A DNA stretch of 6,550 nt from an uncultured Eubacteriaceae bacterium (GTDB lineage: Bacteria > Bacillota > Clostridia > Lachnospirales > CAG-274). Of this stretch, positions 1 through 4,964 are shown in pieces. The stretch spans positions 1 through 6,550 of the forward strand of contig CALIRN010000013.1 of NCBI GenBank assembly GCA_938042265.1. The letters run 5' to 3'. The number at the start of each line of letters is the position of its first letter. Position 1 is the first letter of the stretch. Below the pieces are notes generated by a model, which worked only from the letters and a program-made list of their open reading frames with translations, did no database searches and was not told where the DNA came from. Both the position numbers and the translations under genes were made by a program.

Positions 1-241
1 AATTATCGTAAACGGTACTCATTATTATACAAATATATTTGCTGTCTATAACTGAGGGAGTTCCCCCGCCGATAAACACGCTTTTTACCATACTGTTGGT
101 TTTAAAAGCCTTAATCTCATTTATAAGTGCATCTACATAGGTCTGCACATATTTTTCTCTGTCCGCAAAGCTTAAAAAGTCACAATACAGGCATTTGCTT
201 TTGCAAAATGGTATATGTATATAAAACGATATTTCACCCAT
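1..241 (-). CDS. hemW: HemW-like radical SAM haem chaperone, N-terminal 80 residues (3' end outside the window)
   Basis: HemW is a radical-SAM, HemN-related protein that binds haem and is thought to deliver it to respiratory enzymes; it is often annotated as oxygen-independent coproporphyrinogen III oxidase. Visible here are the start YIHIPFC, the [4Fe-4S]/SAM motif C13-x3-C17-x2-C20 followed by D21-F22, and the SAM-contacting GGGTPS at 58-63. The CxF ending, rather than the CxC of true HemN oxidases, favours HemW. The start is the ATG whose G-rich ribosome binding site GGAGG (248-252) lies 6 nt upstream inside the sortase gene. The ATG overlaps the last 8 nt of the sortase, so translation is probably coupled and the two genes share the promoter at 893-921. 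The gene is open to the left edge; only about a fifth of the usual ~380 residues is present. Confidence 0.93.
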   Translation of the reverse strand, partial: MGEISFYIHIPFCKSKCLYCDFLSFADREKYVQTYVDALINEIKAFKTNSMVKSVFIGGGTPSVIDSKYICIIMSTVYDN

Positions 242-863
242 AATTATCCTCCGACAAATGTCCCCTAACAATAAGTCTGTGAGTTGCCGTCCATTTAGGA
301 GTACAAGTTATAAGTGTAATTGCTGCATTTTCCGTAGGAGCAAGCACCTCTGTTTGGTCAGGCTCCACCACATAGCTTTCATCGACTATATATGTATAGG
401 TATTACCTCCATACATAACCTTAACAGTATCGCCTGCCGTCATTTCATCAAGCCTGTTAAAATACTCACCGAAAGTGTAGCTTCTGTGTCCTGCTACAGC
501 AAAATTACCTGTTTCTCCCGGTAAAGCTGTATCCTCAAAGTGACCCAAAGCAAAACGAATGCTTTTATTATCCGTTCCCTCCACCAAAGGGGCGCTTAAA
601 TTAATTTTATCCATAATTATTACACCCATAACTCCCTGAGGAATTGTAACAGGCTCTGCCGCAGCCTTTGTTATCTGCACATTTTCTCCCGTAGTTGCTT
701 CCGTAATATACTCAATTTCAGTTATATGCTCTGCATAGCTTAAATATGCCTGCACCAACTCAGTGCCTTTTTTCTCTGCCATATAATTCATCAGGGCAGC
801 GACAGCAACAATAATTATGCCCAAAGCAATGAGTGCAATACCCGTTATTCTCATTATTTTCAT
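234..863 (-). CDS. Sortase, class D/E-like cysteine transpeptidase, 209 aa
   Basis: This membrane-anchored transpeptidase cleaves LPXTG-type sorting signals and links the protein to the cell-wall precursor outside the membrane. Residues about 5-26 form one hydrophobic N-terminal anchor, 30-75 a spacer, and about 76-205 the sortase beta-barrel. The catalytic triad is visible: H126 in VAGHRS, C187 in TLITCTPKW and R196 in THRLIV. The TCxPK...RLIV signature resembles class E and some clostridial class D enzymes rather than class A or B, so the subclass is uncertain. The length is normal. ATG 863 has GAGG at 871-874 with 7-nt spacing; an in-frame ATG at 854 is a less likely alternative. Its 3' end overlaps hemW by 8 nt. 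The LPQTG protein just upstream is the obvious candidate substrate, although a terminator and a new promoter lie between them. Confidence 0.93.
   Translation of the reverse strand: MKIMRITGIALIALGIIIVAVAALMNYMAEKKGTELVQAYLSYAEHITEIEYITEATTGENVQITKAAAEPVTIPQGVMGVIIMDKINLSAPLVEGTDNKSIRFALGHFEDTALPGETGNFAVAGHRSYTFGEYFNRLDEMTAGDTVKVMYGGNTYTYIVDESYVVEPDQTEVLAPTENAAITLITCTPKWTATHRLIVRGHLSEDNYG
248..252 (-). promoter_or_regulatory. hemW ribosome binding site inside the sortase gene
   Basis: GGAGG lies 6 nt before the hemW ATG at 241 and within the sortase reading frame near its end. It supports the overlapping ATGGGTGA start/stop arrangement as the true hemW start. Confidence 0.8.
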
Positions 864-892
864 AGATAAACCTCATTTTTGGTATATTACTA

Positions 893-921
893 ATTTTAAC
901 ACATGGCTGCTGATTAATCAA
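893..921 (-). promoter_or_regulatory. Sigma-A-type promoter for sortase-hemW
   Basis: The -35 box is TTGATT (916-921) and the -10 box TAAAAT (893-898), separated by exactly 17 nt. A TG one base before the -10 makes it an extended -10 promoter. The predicted start near 886 would give a leader of about 22 nt containing the sortase ribosome binding site. It begins 14 nt beyond the terminator of the preceding gene, which fits an independent transcription unit. Identified by motif reading only. Confidence 0.6.
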
Positions 922-934
922 TATCAAGGCATAC

Positions 935-961
935 AAAAACCCTCCCAAAAAATGAGAGGGT
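935..961 (-). terminator. Intrinsic terminator of the LPQTG surface-protein gene
   Basis: Fifteen nt after the stop codon the minus strand reads ACCCTC (956-961), an 11-nt loop, then GAGGGT (939-944) running into a short T tract (935-939). The 6-bp GC-rich stem plus T run is a Rho-independent terminator, though a modest one. Some readthrough into the sortase is possible. Confidence 0.75.
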
Positions 962-975
962 CAATAAATCAAAAA

Positions 976-3573
976 TTATGCAGCTTTTCTTTTGCTCTTA
1001 AGTACAAGGAATATACCTAAGCAAATAATACCGCAACCTGCGCCGAACAGAGCCTTAGTATTAATTACGGAGCCCGTCTGTGGAAGCGTTACGCCGTCAA
1101 CTGCCTGAGTCGTATCCTGTGCATCGGTGACCGAAACAGTGTATGTTACCTCATCACTTGATACCGTTGCAGTCTCTGTTGCCGTATCAGTAGCCGTTGT
1201 AACTGCTTCACTTGCATCTGTGGCATTTGTATCGGCAGCTACATCTTCCGTATCTGTATCATTTGTTTTGTCAGCATCGCTTACATCAACATCCGTATCA
1301 GTTACTGCCTCAATTTCTTCCTCTGAAACGGCAGTTGTATTTTCAGGGTCATCATCCTTTGCTACGGTTGCCTTGTTGCTTGAAGAGCCGCCTCCGCTGC
1401 GTCTTGAAGAGCCCGAATCATTTGATGAGCTGTCACCGTCTTTTGTAGTTGTTTCAGTTACTGTTTCCGTAACAGACTCATCCTCTGCAGTTGTGTCCTC
1501 TGTATTATTATCGCCTGTTCCGCTACCGCCGCCTGATGAGTTATTGTTATTATCCTTATCCTCACCCGTTGATGAGCTTGAACCGCTGCCCTTTGTGGTA
1601 GTTTCGGTTGATGTGTCAGTGGCCACCTCTGTACTCTCCTCAGTAGATATAACTGTTGAGGTTTCAGTACTGCCCGATGTCTTATCTTCAGAATCATTAT
1701 CCGAACCATGACCACTCTTTGTAGTGGTTTCTGCAGCAGCTTCAGTTGTAGTTTCAGTTGTTTCTGTAGTAGATTCTGTTGTTGACTCACTTGTAGTTAC
1801 ATCAGTTGTTACCTGACCGCTGGTAGTTATATCCTCATTGGTAGTATCCTCGTATGTTGAGTCCTCCTCATCCTCGGTTGTACTCTCGGATGTATCATCC
1901 TCTGTAGAGGTTTCACTTTCCTCTGTATGCTCAGTAGTTGATTCCGTAGATGATGAGCCAAAGTCCTCTGTAGAGGTAGTTTCCGTTGAAGAATCACTTA
2001 TATCCTCTTTAGTTGTTTGTTCAATAGCACCTGTAGTTGTTTCGGTTGAGGTTTCCGTAGTGGTCTTATCATCATCGTCATCACCACTGCCATTTGTGGT
2101 TGTTTCAGCAGCATCGGTTGTTGTCTCTGTTGAGCTTTCCTCTGTAGTTGAGGTGGTTTTATCATCATCATCATTACCGTTGCCGCCATGTTTCCTCGTA
2201 GTTACTTCGGTAGTGTTGGTAGATGTAGTAGCTTCTGTTGTAGTTTCAGTAGCTTTTGTTGTTACAGTAGTACTCTCAGCTGCTACAGTTGTTGCCTCTG
2301 TAGATGTACTGTTTTCGGTTGTTGTTTCAGTTGTTGTTTCAGTTACGGTAGCTGTGCTTGTTTCAGTTGTCGTTTCTGCAGTAGTATCTGTTGTGGATAC
2401 CGTGGATGCAGTTGTATCATCAATGTCATCCAAAAGCAAAGGCATATTCCCAAGGAAATCGTTTCTATGGGTTTCAGCATGGTTTGTAAAGGTAGCACAG
2501 ACTGCTGTACCGTCAAAATTCTGATTTGTTTCAACATTTGCACAAGGTGCAAGTATTGAGCCAAGAAAATTACCGTTTATATTAATTTTACCTTTGTAGC
2601 AGCCGTCAGACTCACTGCTGTCATAGAAGTTCCAAAGGACCTTACCATACTCCCAAGTAGTTCTTTCCTTATTACCAATTTGTTCACCGCTGACGGTATT
2701 GTACTTAATATGGGCGCCCTCATCAAAGGTACCGCCCGAATAATCCTTAAGGTCAACATTTATAATGACGGAATTGGAGCCTGTTTCATCATAGCCGGTA
2801 ATTGTTATAGGCGTATTACCTGCAAGGTCATAGGCATTTACACTGAGCATTGTATATGGCTTTGACATATCAACATTTATTTTTCTGCTGTTCCAGTCAG
2901 TAAAATCAATTATACTGCTGTCATCTGTAGGCTCAGCCTCAGCAAGCCCTTTTGAAAGCTTCATAAGCTTTGCAAACTCTGCATCCATATCAATAAAGGT
3001 TGCTCCACCCTCTGTTTCTTGGAAAATATTTTTAACGCTGGAGTTGTTCATCTGCACAGCATATTCCATAGTAGAGCCCTTAACGGTAAAACCGTTACCG
3101 TTATCGTATGTATCAACAACAACATCTGGTCCGATTACAAGAGGCGAATTACCATTGCACAAAATCTGTGAGTTAATGCCGGTAAAGTCCTTAATGTAGG
3201 ATACCTCCGAGATAAGAAGCTCGGTAGGCAGACCCGAAGTACCTGAGTTTGAGCCCGCAATCGACATATGATTTGCAGCTATGTTGCCGTTTGTATGTGC
3301 ATTAATCTGTACATCATCCGATGCAAAGATATGGAAACGTGTTGCAGCATATAGCGGATCACTCTCCGAATAGTTGCTGGTTTTGTAATAGGTTGGCGCA
3401 TACTTATCCGTAATAGTATCAACCTTGTCACTTACCTCTCTATAAGAAAGGTTTGATGTAGGCGTATAGGTAAAAGCACTGACACCATTCGGTGCTGCAA
3501 CGCTGACAGCTAAAGCAGCAACAGAAAACGTCTTTAAAATTTGCCCTTTAAATTTTTTGCCAAATTTCATCAT
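976..3573 (-). CDS. LPXTG-anchored surface protein with choice-of-anchor-A-like domain and mucin-like acidic Thr/Ser/Glu stalk, 865 aa
   Basis: This is a predicted secreted, cell-wall-linked protein. Residues 1-33 form a signal peptide (KKFK start, hydrophobic core, cleavage after VSA). Residues about 75-385 match what I recall of the choice-of-anchor A domain: an FHIFASDDVQI...NGNIAANHM entry and a late VLWNF...GNFLGSILAP...NFDGT...ETHRNDF block. That domain is found on many differently anchored surface proteins and has no assigned function. Residues 387-829 form a Thr/Ser/Glu/Asp-rich, presumably extended and possibly glycosylated stalk. LPQTG lies at 830-834, then a hydrophobic segment (about 841-858) and a KSKRKAA tail. 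Four extracellular cysteines (139, 325, 344, 359) are unusual. The start is ambiguous between adjacent ATGs at 3573 and 3570: the G-run ribosome binding site is 3 nt from the first and 6 nt from the second, so the second may be used. An adhesive role is inference. Confidence 0.9.
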   Translation of the reverse strand: MMKFGKKFKGQILKTFSVAALAVSVAAPNGVSAFTYTPTSNLSYREVSDKVDTITDKYAPTYYKTSNYSESDPLYAATRFHIFASDDVQINAHTNGNIAANHMSIAGSNSGTSGLPTELLISEVSYIKDFTGINSQILCNGNSPLVIGPDVVVDTYDNGNGFTVKGSTMEYAVQMNNSSVKNIFQETEGGATFIDMDAEFAKLMKLSKGLAEAEPTDDSSIIDFTDWNSRKINVDMSKPYTMLSVNAYDLAGNTPITITGYDETGSNSVIINVDLKDYSGGTFDEGAHIKYNTVSGEQIGNKERTTWEYGKVLWNFYDSSESDGCYKGKININGNFLGSILAPCANVETNQNFDGTAVCATFTNHAETHRNDFLGNMPLLLDDIDDTTASTVSTTDTTAETTTETSTATVTETTTETTTENSTSTEATTVAAESTTVTTKATETTTEATTSTNTTEVTTRKHGGNGNDDDDKTTSTTEESSTETTTDAAETTTNGSGDDDDDKTTTETSTETTTGAIEQTTKEDISDSSTETTSTEDFGSSSTESTTEHTEESETSTEDDTSESTTEDEEDSTYEDTTNEDITTSGQVTTDVTTSESTTESTTETTETTTEAAAETTTKSGHGSDNDSEDKTSGSTETSTVISTEESTEVATDTSTETTTKGSGSSSSTGEDKDNNNNSSGGGSGTGDNNTEDTTAEDESVTETVTETTTKDGDSSSNDSGSSRRSGGGSSSNKATVAKDDDPENTTAVSEEEIEAVTDTDVDVSDADKTNDTDTEDVAADTNATDASEAVTTATDTATETATVSSDEVTYTVSVTDAQDTTQAVDGVTLPQTGSVINTKALFGAGCGIICLGIFLVLKSKRKAA
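979..1086 (-). other. C-terminal sortase sorting signal (LPQTG, hydrophobic helix, basic tail)
   Basis: Residues 830-834 are LPQTG, followed by a short spacer, a hydrophobic stretch (ALFGAGCGIICLGIFLVL) and KSKRKAA at the end. This is the classic three-part cell-wall sorting signal. Sortase is expected to cut between Thr833 and Gly834. Two cysteines sit inside the hydrophobic segment and would stay in the membrane with the discarded tail. Confidence 0.93.
1087..2415 (-). repeat. Low-complexity coding repeat: TTE/STE-rich stalk with five Gly/Asp linker cassettes
   Basis: This region encodes residues 387-829, dominated by degenerate TTE, TTTE and STE units, strongly acidic, with very few Lys or Arg. 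It is interrupted by cassettes that open with TT[T/R][K/N], become Gly/Ser/Asn/Asp-rich, and mostly close with an acidic run plus Lys: residues 458-472 (nt 2158-2202), 491-503 (2065-2103), 616-631 (1681-1728), 658-673 (1555-1602) and 708-734 (1372-1452, lacking the acidic-Lys end). Residues 523-618 contain no Lys or Arg at all. A near-perfect 12-bp tandem encoding TTTE lies at 2314-2343. Long antisense open frames over this stretch come from the biased codon composition. Confidence 0.85.
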
Positions 3574-3576
3574 AAT

Positions 3577-3582
3577 CCCCCC
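3577..3582 (-). promoter_or_regulatory. Atypical all-G ribosome binding site of the surface-protein gene
   Basis: The minus strand reads GGGGGG just before ATGATG. It can pair with the anti-Shine-Dalgarno only by using a G-U wobble, unlike the AGGAGG-type sites of its neighbours. Spacing is 3 nt to ATG 3573 and 6 nt to ATG 3570, which favours the second ATG (protein of 864 residues). Confidence 0.6.
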
Positions 3583-3612
3583 GTTAGCATTAAGTTATAA
3601 TTACAAGTAGAC

Positions 3613-3641
3613 ATTATATCATTTATTAAAATCAGGCACAA
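3613..3641 (-). promoter_or_regulatory. Candidate promoter for the surface-protein gene
   Basis: A perfect -10 TATAAT (3613-3618) is preceded at 17-nt spacing by a weak -35 TTGTGC (3636-3641). A start near 3606 would leave a leader of about 33 nt with the ribosome binding site. The weak -35 could mean activator dependence, which is inference. An alternative upstream start near 3787 (TTGTAT-17-TATACC at 3792-3820) is weaker but would place the hairpin at 3739-3760 in the leader. Confidence 0.55.
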
Positions 3642-3738
3642 GACTAAAATCCAAAATTTTTCAGCAAAATAATTAACAATTTTTTATTAATTTTTGCCCG
3701 ATATATTGTAAGATTTTACCTTAACCGGCATTAATTCA

Positions 3739-3760
3739 GTAACTTTCCGCTGAAAGTCAC
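3739..3760 (-). other. 9-bp hairpin in the surface-protein upstream region
   Basis: On the minus strand GTGACTTTC (3752-3760) and GAAAGTTAC (3739-3747) pair around a 4-nt AGCG loop. Eight pairs are Watson-Crick and one is G-U. On the plus strand that pair would be an A-C mismatch, so an RNA hairpin is favoured in the direction of the genes. There is no T run, so it is not a terminator. I do not recognise it as part of a known riboswitch. Confidence 0.45.
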
Positions 3761-3806
3761 GTATATAATTTACATTATTTAAAAAAATGTAGGTATAATA
3801 AAGTAA

Positions 3807-3874
3807 ATATGTACATACAACTGCCTATAAAGCTATGTAGTATGTGCATACAGTCCTTAACCATATGCACATAC
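3807..3874. repeat. Three copies of a 12-bp palindrome related to GTATGTACATAC; outer two form a perfect 11-bp inverted repeat
   Basis: Minus-strand copies are GTATGTGCATAT (3863-3874), GTATGCACATAC (3840-3851) and GTATGTACATAT (3807-3818). Each differs by one or two bases from the self-complementary 12-mer GTATGTACATAC. Centres are 23 and 33 bp apart, roughly two and three helical turns. The first two also pair as GTATGTGCATA/TATGCACATAC around a 13-nt loop, starting 3 nt after the DUF378 stop. The third copy overlaps a weak promoter-like pair (3792-3820). A dimeric-regulator operator array is the best reading. The absence of a T tract argues against a terminator, but an mRNA 3'-end stabilising hairpin remains possible. 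Confidence 0.6.
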
Positions 3875-3877
3875 CTC

Positions 3878-4105
3878 TTATCTTGATTTAACGGTTATGC
3901 CCGTATCCTCAAATTTTGAGTACATTGTAAGCATATACAGGCCTCCAATGCCTACCAAAGCATATATTATCCTTGCAATAAACGAGGTGCCGCCTCCTGT
4001 AAGCATACCAACAAGGTTAAAGTTGAAAAAACCTATGAGTCCCCAGTTTATTGCACCGATAATAACTATGGTAAGCGCCGTAAAATTAAGTGCTTTATTG
4101 TCCAT
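3878..4105 (-). CDS. DUF378 family small membrane protein (YuzA-like), 75 aa
   Basis: This is a small integral membrane protein with two predicted helices (about 9-28 and 44-62). The motif NWGLIGFFNFNLVG at 20-33, with ARIIYALVGIGGLYML after it, is what I recall as characteristic of the DUF378 family, which includes Bacillus subtilis YuzA. The function of the family is unknown. The length is typical. ATG 4105 has a strong AAAGGAGGG site (4115-4123). It has its own promoter (4157-4185) between it and kduD, so it is probably a single-gene unit, with possible readthrough from kduD because no terminator is visible in the 84-bp gap. Confidence 0.88.
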   Translation of the reverse strand: MDNKALNFTALTIVIIGAINWGLIGFFNFNLVGMLTGGGTSFIARIIYALVGIGGLYMLTMYSKFEDTGITVKSR

Positions 4106-4156
4106 AATAATTATCCCTCCTTTATAAAGTAGTGCATAATTATTTTGTCTTTTAAT

Positions 4157-4185
4157 ATGATAATAACACTCGGCAATTTTTTCAA
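4157..4185 (-). promoter_or_regulatory. Sigma-A-type promoter for the DUF378 gene
   Basis: TTGAAA (4180-4185) and TATCAT (4157-4162) are 17 nt apart; each box matches the consensus at five of six positions. The start would be near 4150, giving a leader of about 45 nt. It lies immediately downstream of the kduD stop codon. Confidence 0.68.
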
Positions 4186-4189
4186 ATTT

Positions 4190-4951
4190 TTATCTTGCCA
4201 GCCAGCCTCCGTCAACAGCTATTGTAAATCCGTTTACATAACTTGCTGCATCCGAGCTTAAAAATACAACAGCCCCCATCATATCCTCAGGTGTGCCCCA
4301 GCGACCTGCAGGAATTCTGTCAAGTATTTCATTTGAGCGCTGCTCATCACTCCTGAGCTGATTTGTATTATTTGTTGCCATATAACCAGGTGCAATGGCA
4401 TTAACGTTAATATTAAGATTTGCCCACTCATTTGCAAGAGCTCTGGTCAAACCAAGTATGGCAGATTTACTTGCAGTATATGATGGCACCCTGATGCCGC
4501 CCTGATATGAAAGCATTGAGGCAACATTTACAATTTTGCCGCCCTCACCCTGCTTAACAAACTGCTTTGCAAATGCCTGACATAAGAAGAATACAACCTT
4601 TTGATTGGTCATAATAACCTTATCCCAATCCTCCTCTTTATAATCAATAGCGTCTTCCCGTATTATAATACCTGCATTGTTTACAAGTATATCAACTCTG
4701 CCAAACCTTTCAACTGCTTCATTTAAAATTTTATCTACAGGTTCTATGGAGGATAAATCCGCAATTATTTCCAAAAATTCGCCACCCTCTGCCTCTATAA
4801 GCTTTTGCGTCTGTTCACAGCTTCTTCTTGCAACGCCTGCCACCTTTGCACCTGCCTGTGCCAGTGCCACGCACATTCCCTGTCCAAGTCCCGTATTGGC
4901 GCCTGTTACAACAGCCACCCTACCCTTAAGACTGAATTTATCAAGTATCAT
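4190..4951 (-). CDS. kduD: KduD: 2-dehydro-3-deoxy-D-gluconate 5-dehydrogenase (SDR family), 253 aa
   Basis: KduD is a cytosolic NAD(H)-dependent short-chain dehydrogenase that reduces 3-deoxy-D-glycero-2,5-hexodiulosonate to 2-keto-3-deoxygluconate in breakdown of unsaturated uronates from pectin or glycosaminoglycans. Landmarks are the Rossmann motif TGANTGLG (16-23), NNAG (91-94) and the catalytic tetrad N116, S145, Y158, K162. The stretches MLSYQGGIRVPSYTASKS, INVNAIAPGYMATNNT, RSNEILDRIPAGRWG and the C-terminal YVNGFTIAVDGGWLAR closely follow E. coli KduD as I remember it, and the length of 253 is the same. An AGGAGG site (4959-4964) abuts the thiN stop, and the 13-nt gap places kduD in the rsgA-rpe-thiN operon. 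No kduI, lyase or KDG kinase gene is in the window, so a related activity such as a general gluconate-type oxidoreductase remains possible. Confidence 0.92.
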   Translation of the reverse strand: MILDKFSLKGRVAVVTGANTGLGQGMCVALAQAGAKVAGVARRSCEQTQKLIEAEGGEFLEIIADLSSIEPVDKILNEAVERFGRVDILVNNAGIIIREDAIDYKEEDWDKVIMTNQKVVFFLCQAFAKQFVKQGEGGKIVNVASMLSYQGGIRVPSYTASKSAILGLTRALANEWANLNINVNAIAPGYMATNNTNQLRSDEQRSNEILDRIPAGRWGTPEDMMGAVVFLSSDAASYVNGFTIAVDGGWLAR

Positions 4952-4964
4952 TTATATTCCTCCT

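Larger units (their letters stand above)
3574..3877. other. 304-bp AT-rich intergenic region upstream of the surface-protein gene
   Basis: I see no credible gene on either strand; the best minus-strand frame is 13 codons (ATG near 3731) without a ribosome binding site. From the DUF378 stop towards the surface-protein start the region holds a perfect 11-bp inverted repeat made of two palindrome copies, a third palindrome copy, a 9-bp hairpin, AT-rich DNA with short inverted repeats around 3671-3692, a TATAAT promoter, and a GGGGGG ribosome binding site at 3577-3582. The named elements are listed separately. Confidence 0.8.

Noticed and set aside
760..948. 62-codon minus-strand frame overlapping the sortase start
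   Set aside because: Out of frame with the sortase, crosses the promoter and terminator, and has no recognisable domain.
1087..2415. CRISPR array or other non-coding repeat array
   Set aside because: Repeats are short, degenerate, codon-phased and inside an intact reading frame.
1127..2524. Long plus-strand open frames (194 and 228 codons) rich in Val/Ser opposite the stalk
   Set aside because: They mirror the biased Thr/Glu codons of the real gene; reverse-complemented ACT/ACA/GAA triplets give Ser/Val codons and no stops. No ribosome binding site or family match.
2188..2559. Cys-rich 123-codon plus-strand frame
   Set aside because: Another frame of the same low-complexity DNA; the cysteine and serine runs are repeat artefacts.
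3769..3799. Plus-strand promoter TTTACA with TATAAT
   Set aside because: The spacing is 19 nt and there is no plus-strand gene downstream; such motifs are expected by chance in AT-rich DNA.
3840..3874. Perfect 11-bp inverted repeat as an intrinsic terminator of the DUF378 gene
   Set aside because: AT-rich stem and no T tract on either side; the third palindrome copy nearby suits a binding-site explanation better. A 3'-end role is not excluded.
3574..3877. Known riboswitch upstream of the surface protein
   Set aside because: No core of the c-di-GMP, SAM, purine, preQ1, fluoride or guanidine classes could be recognised by eye.
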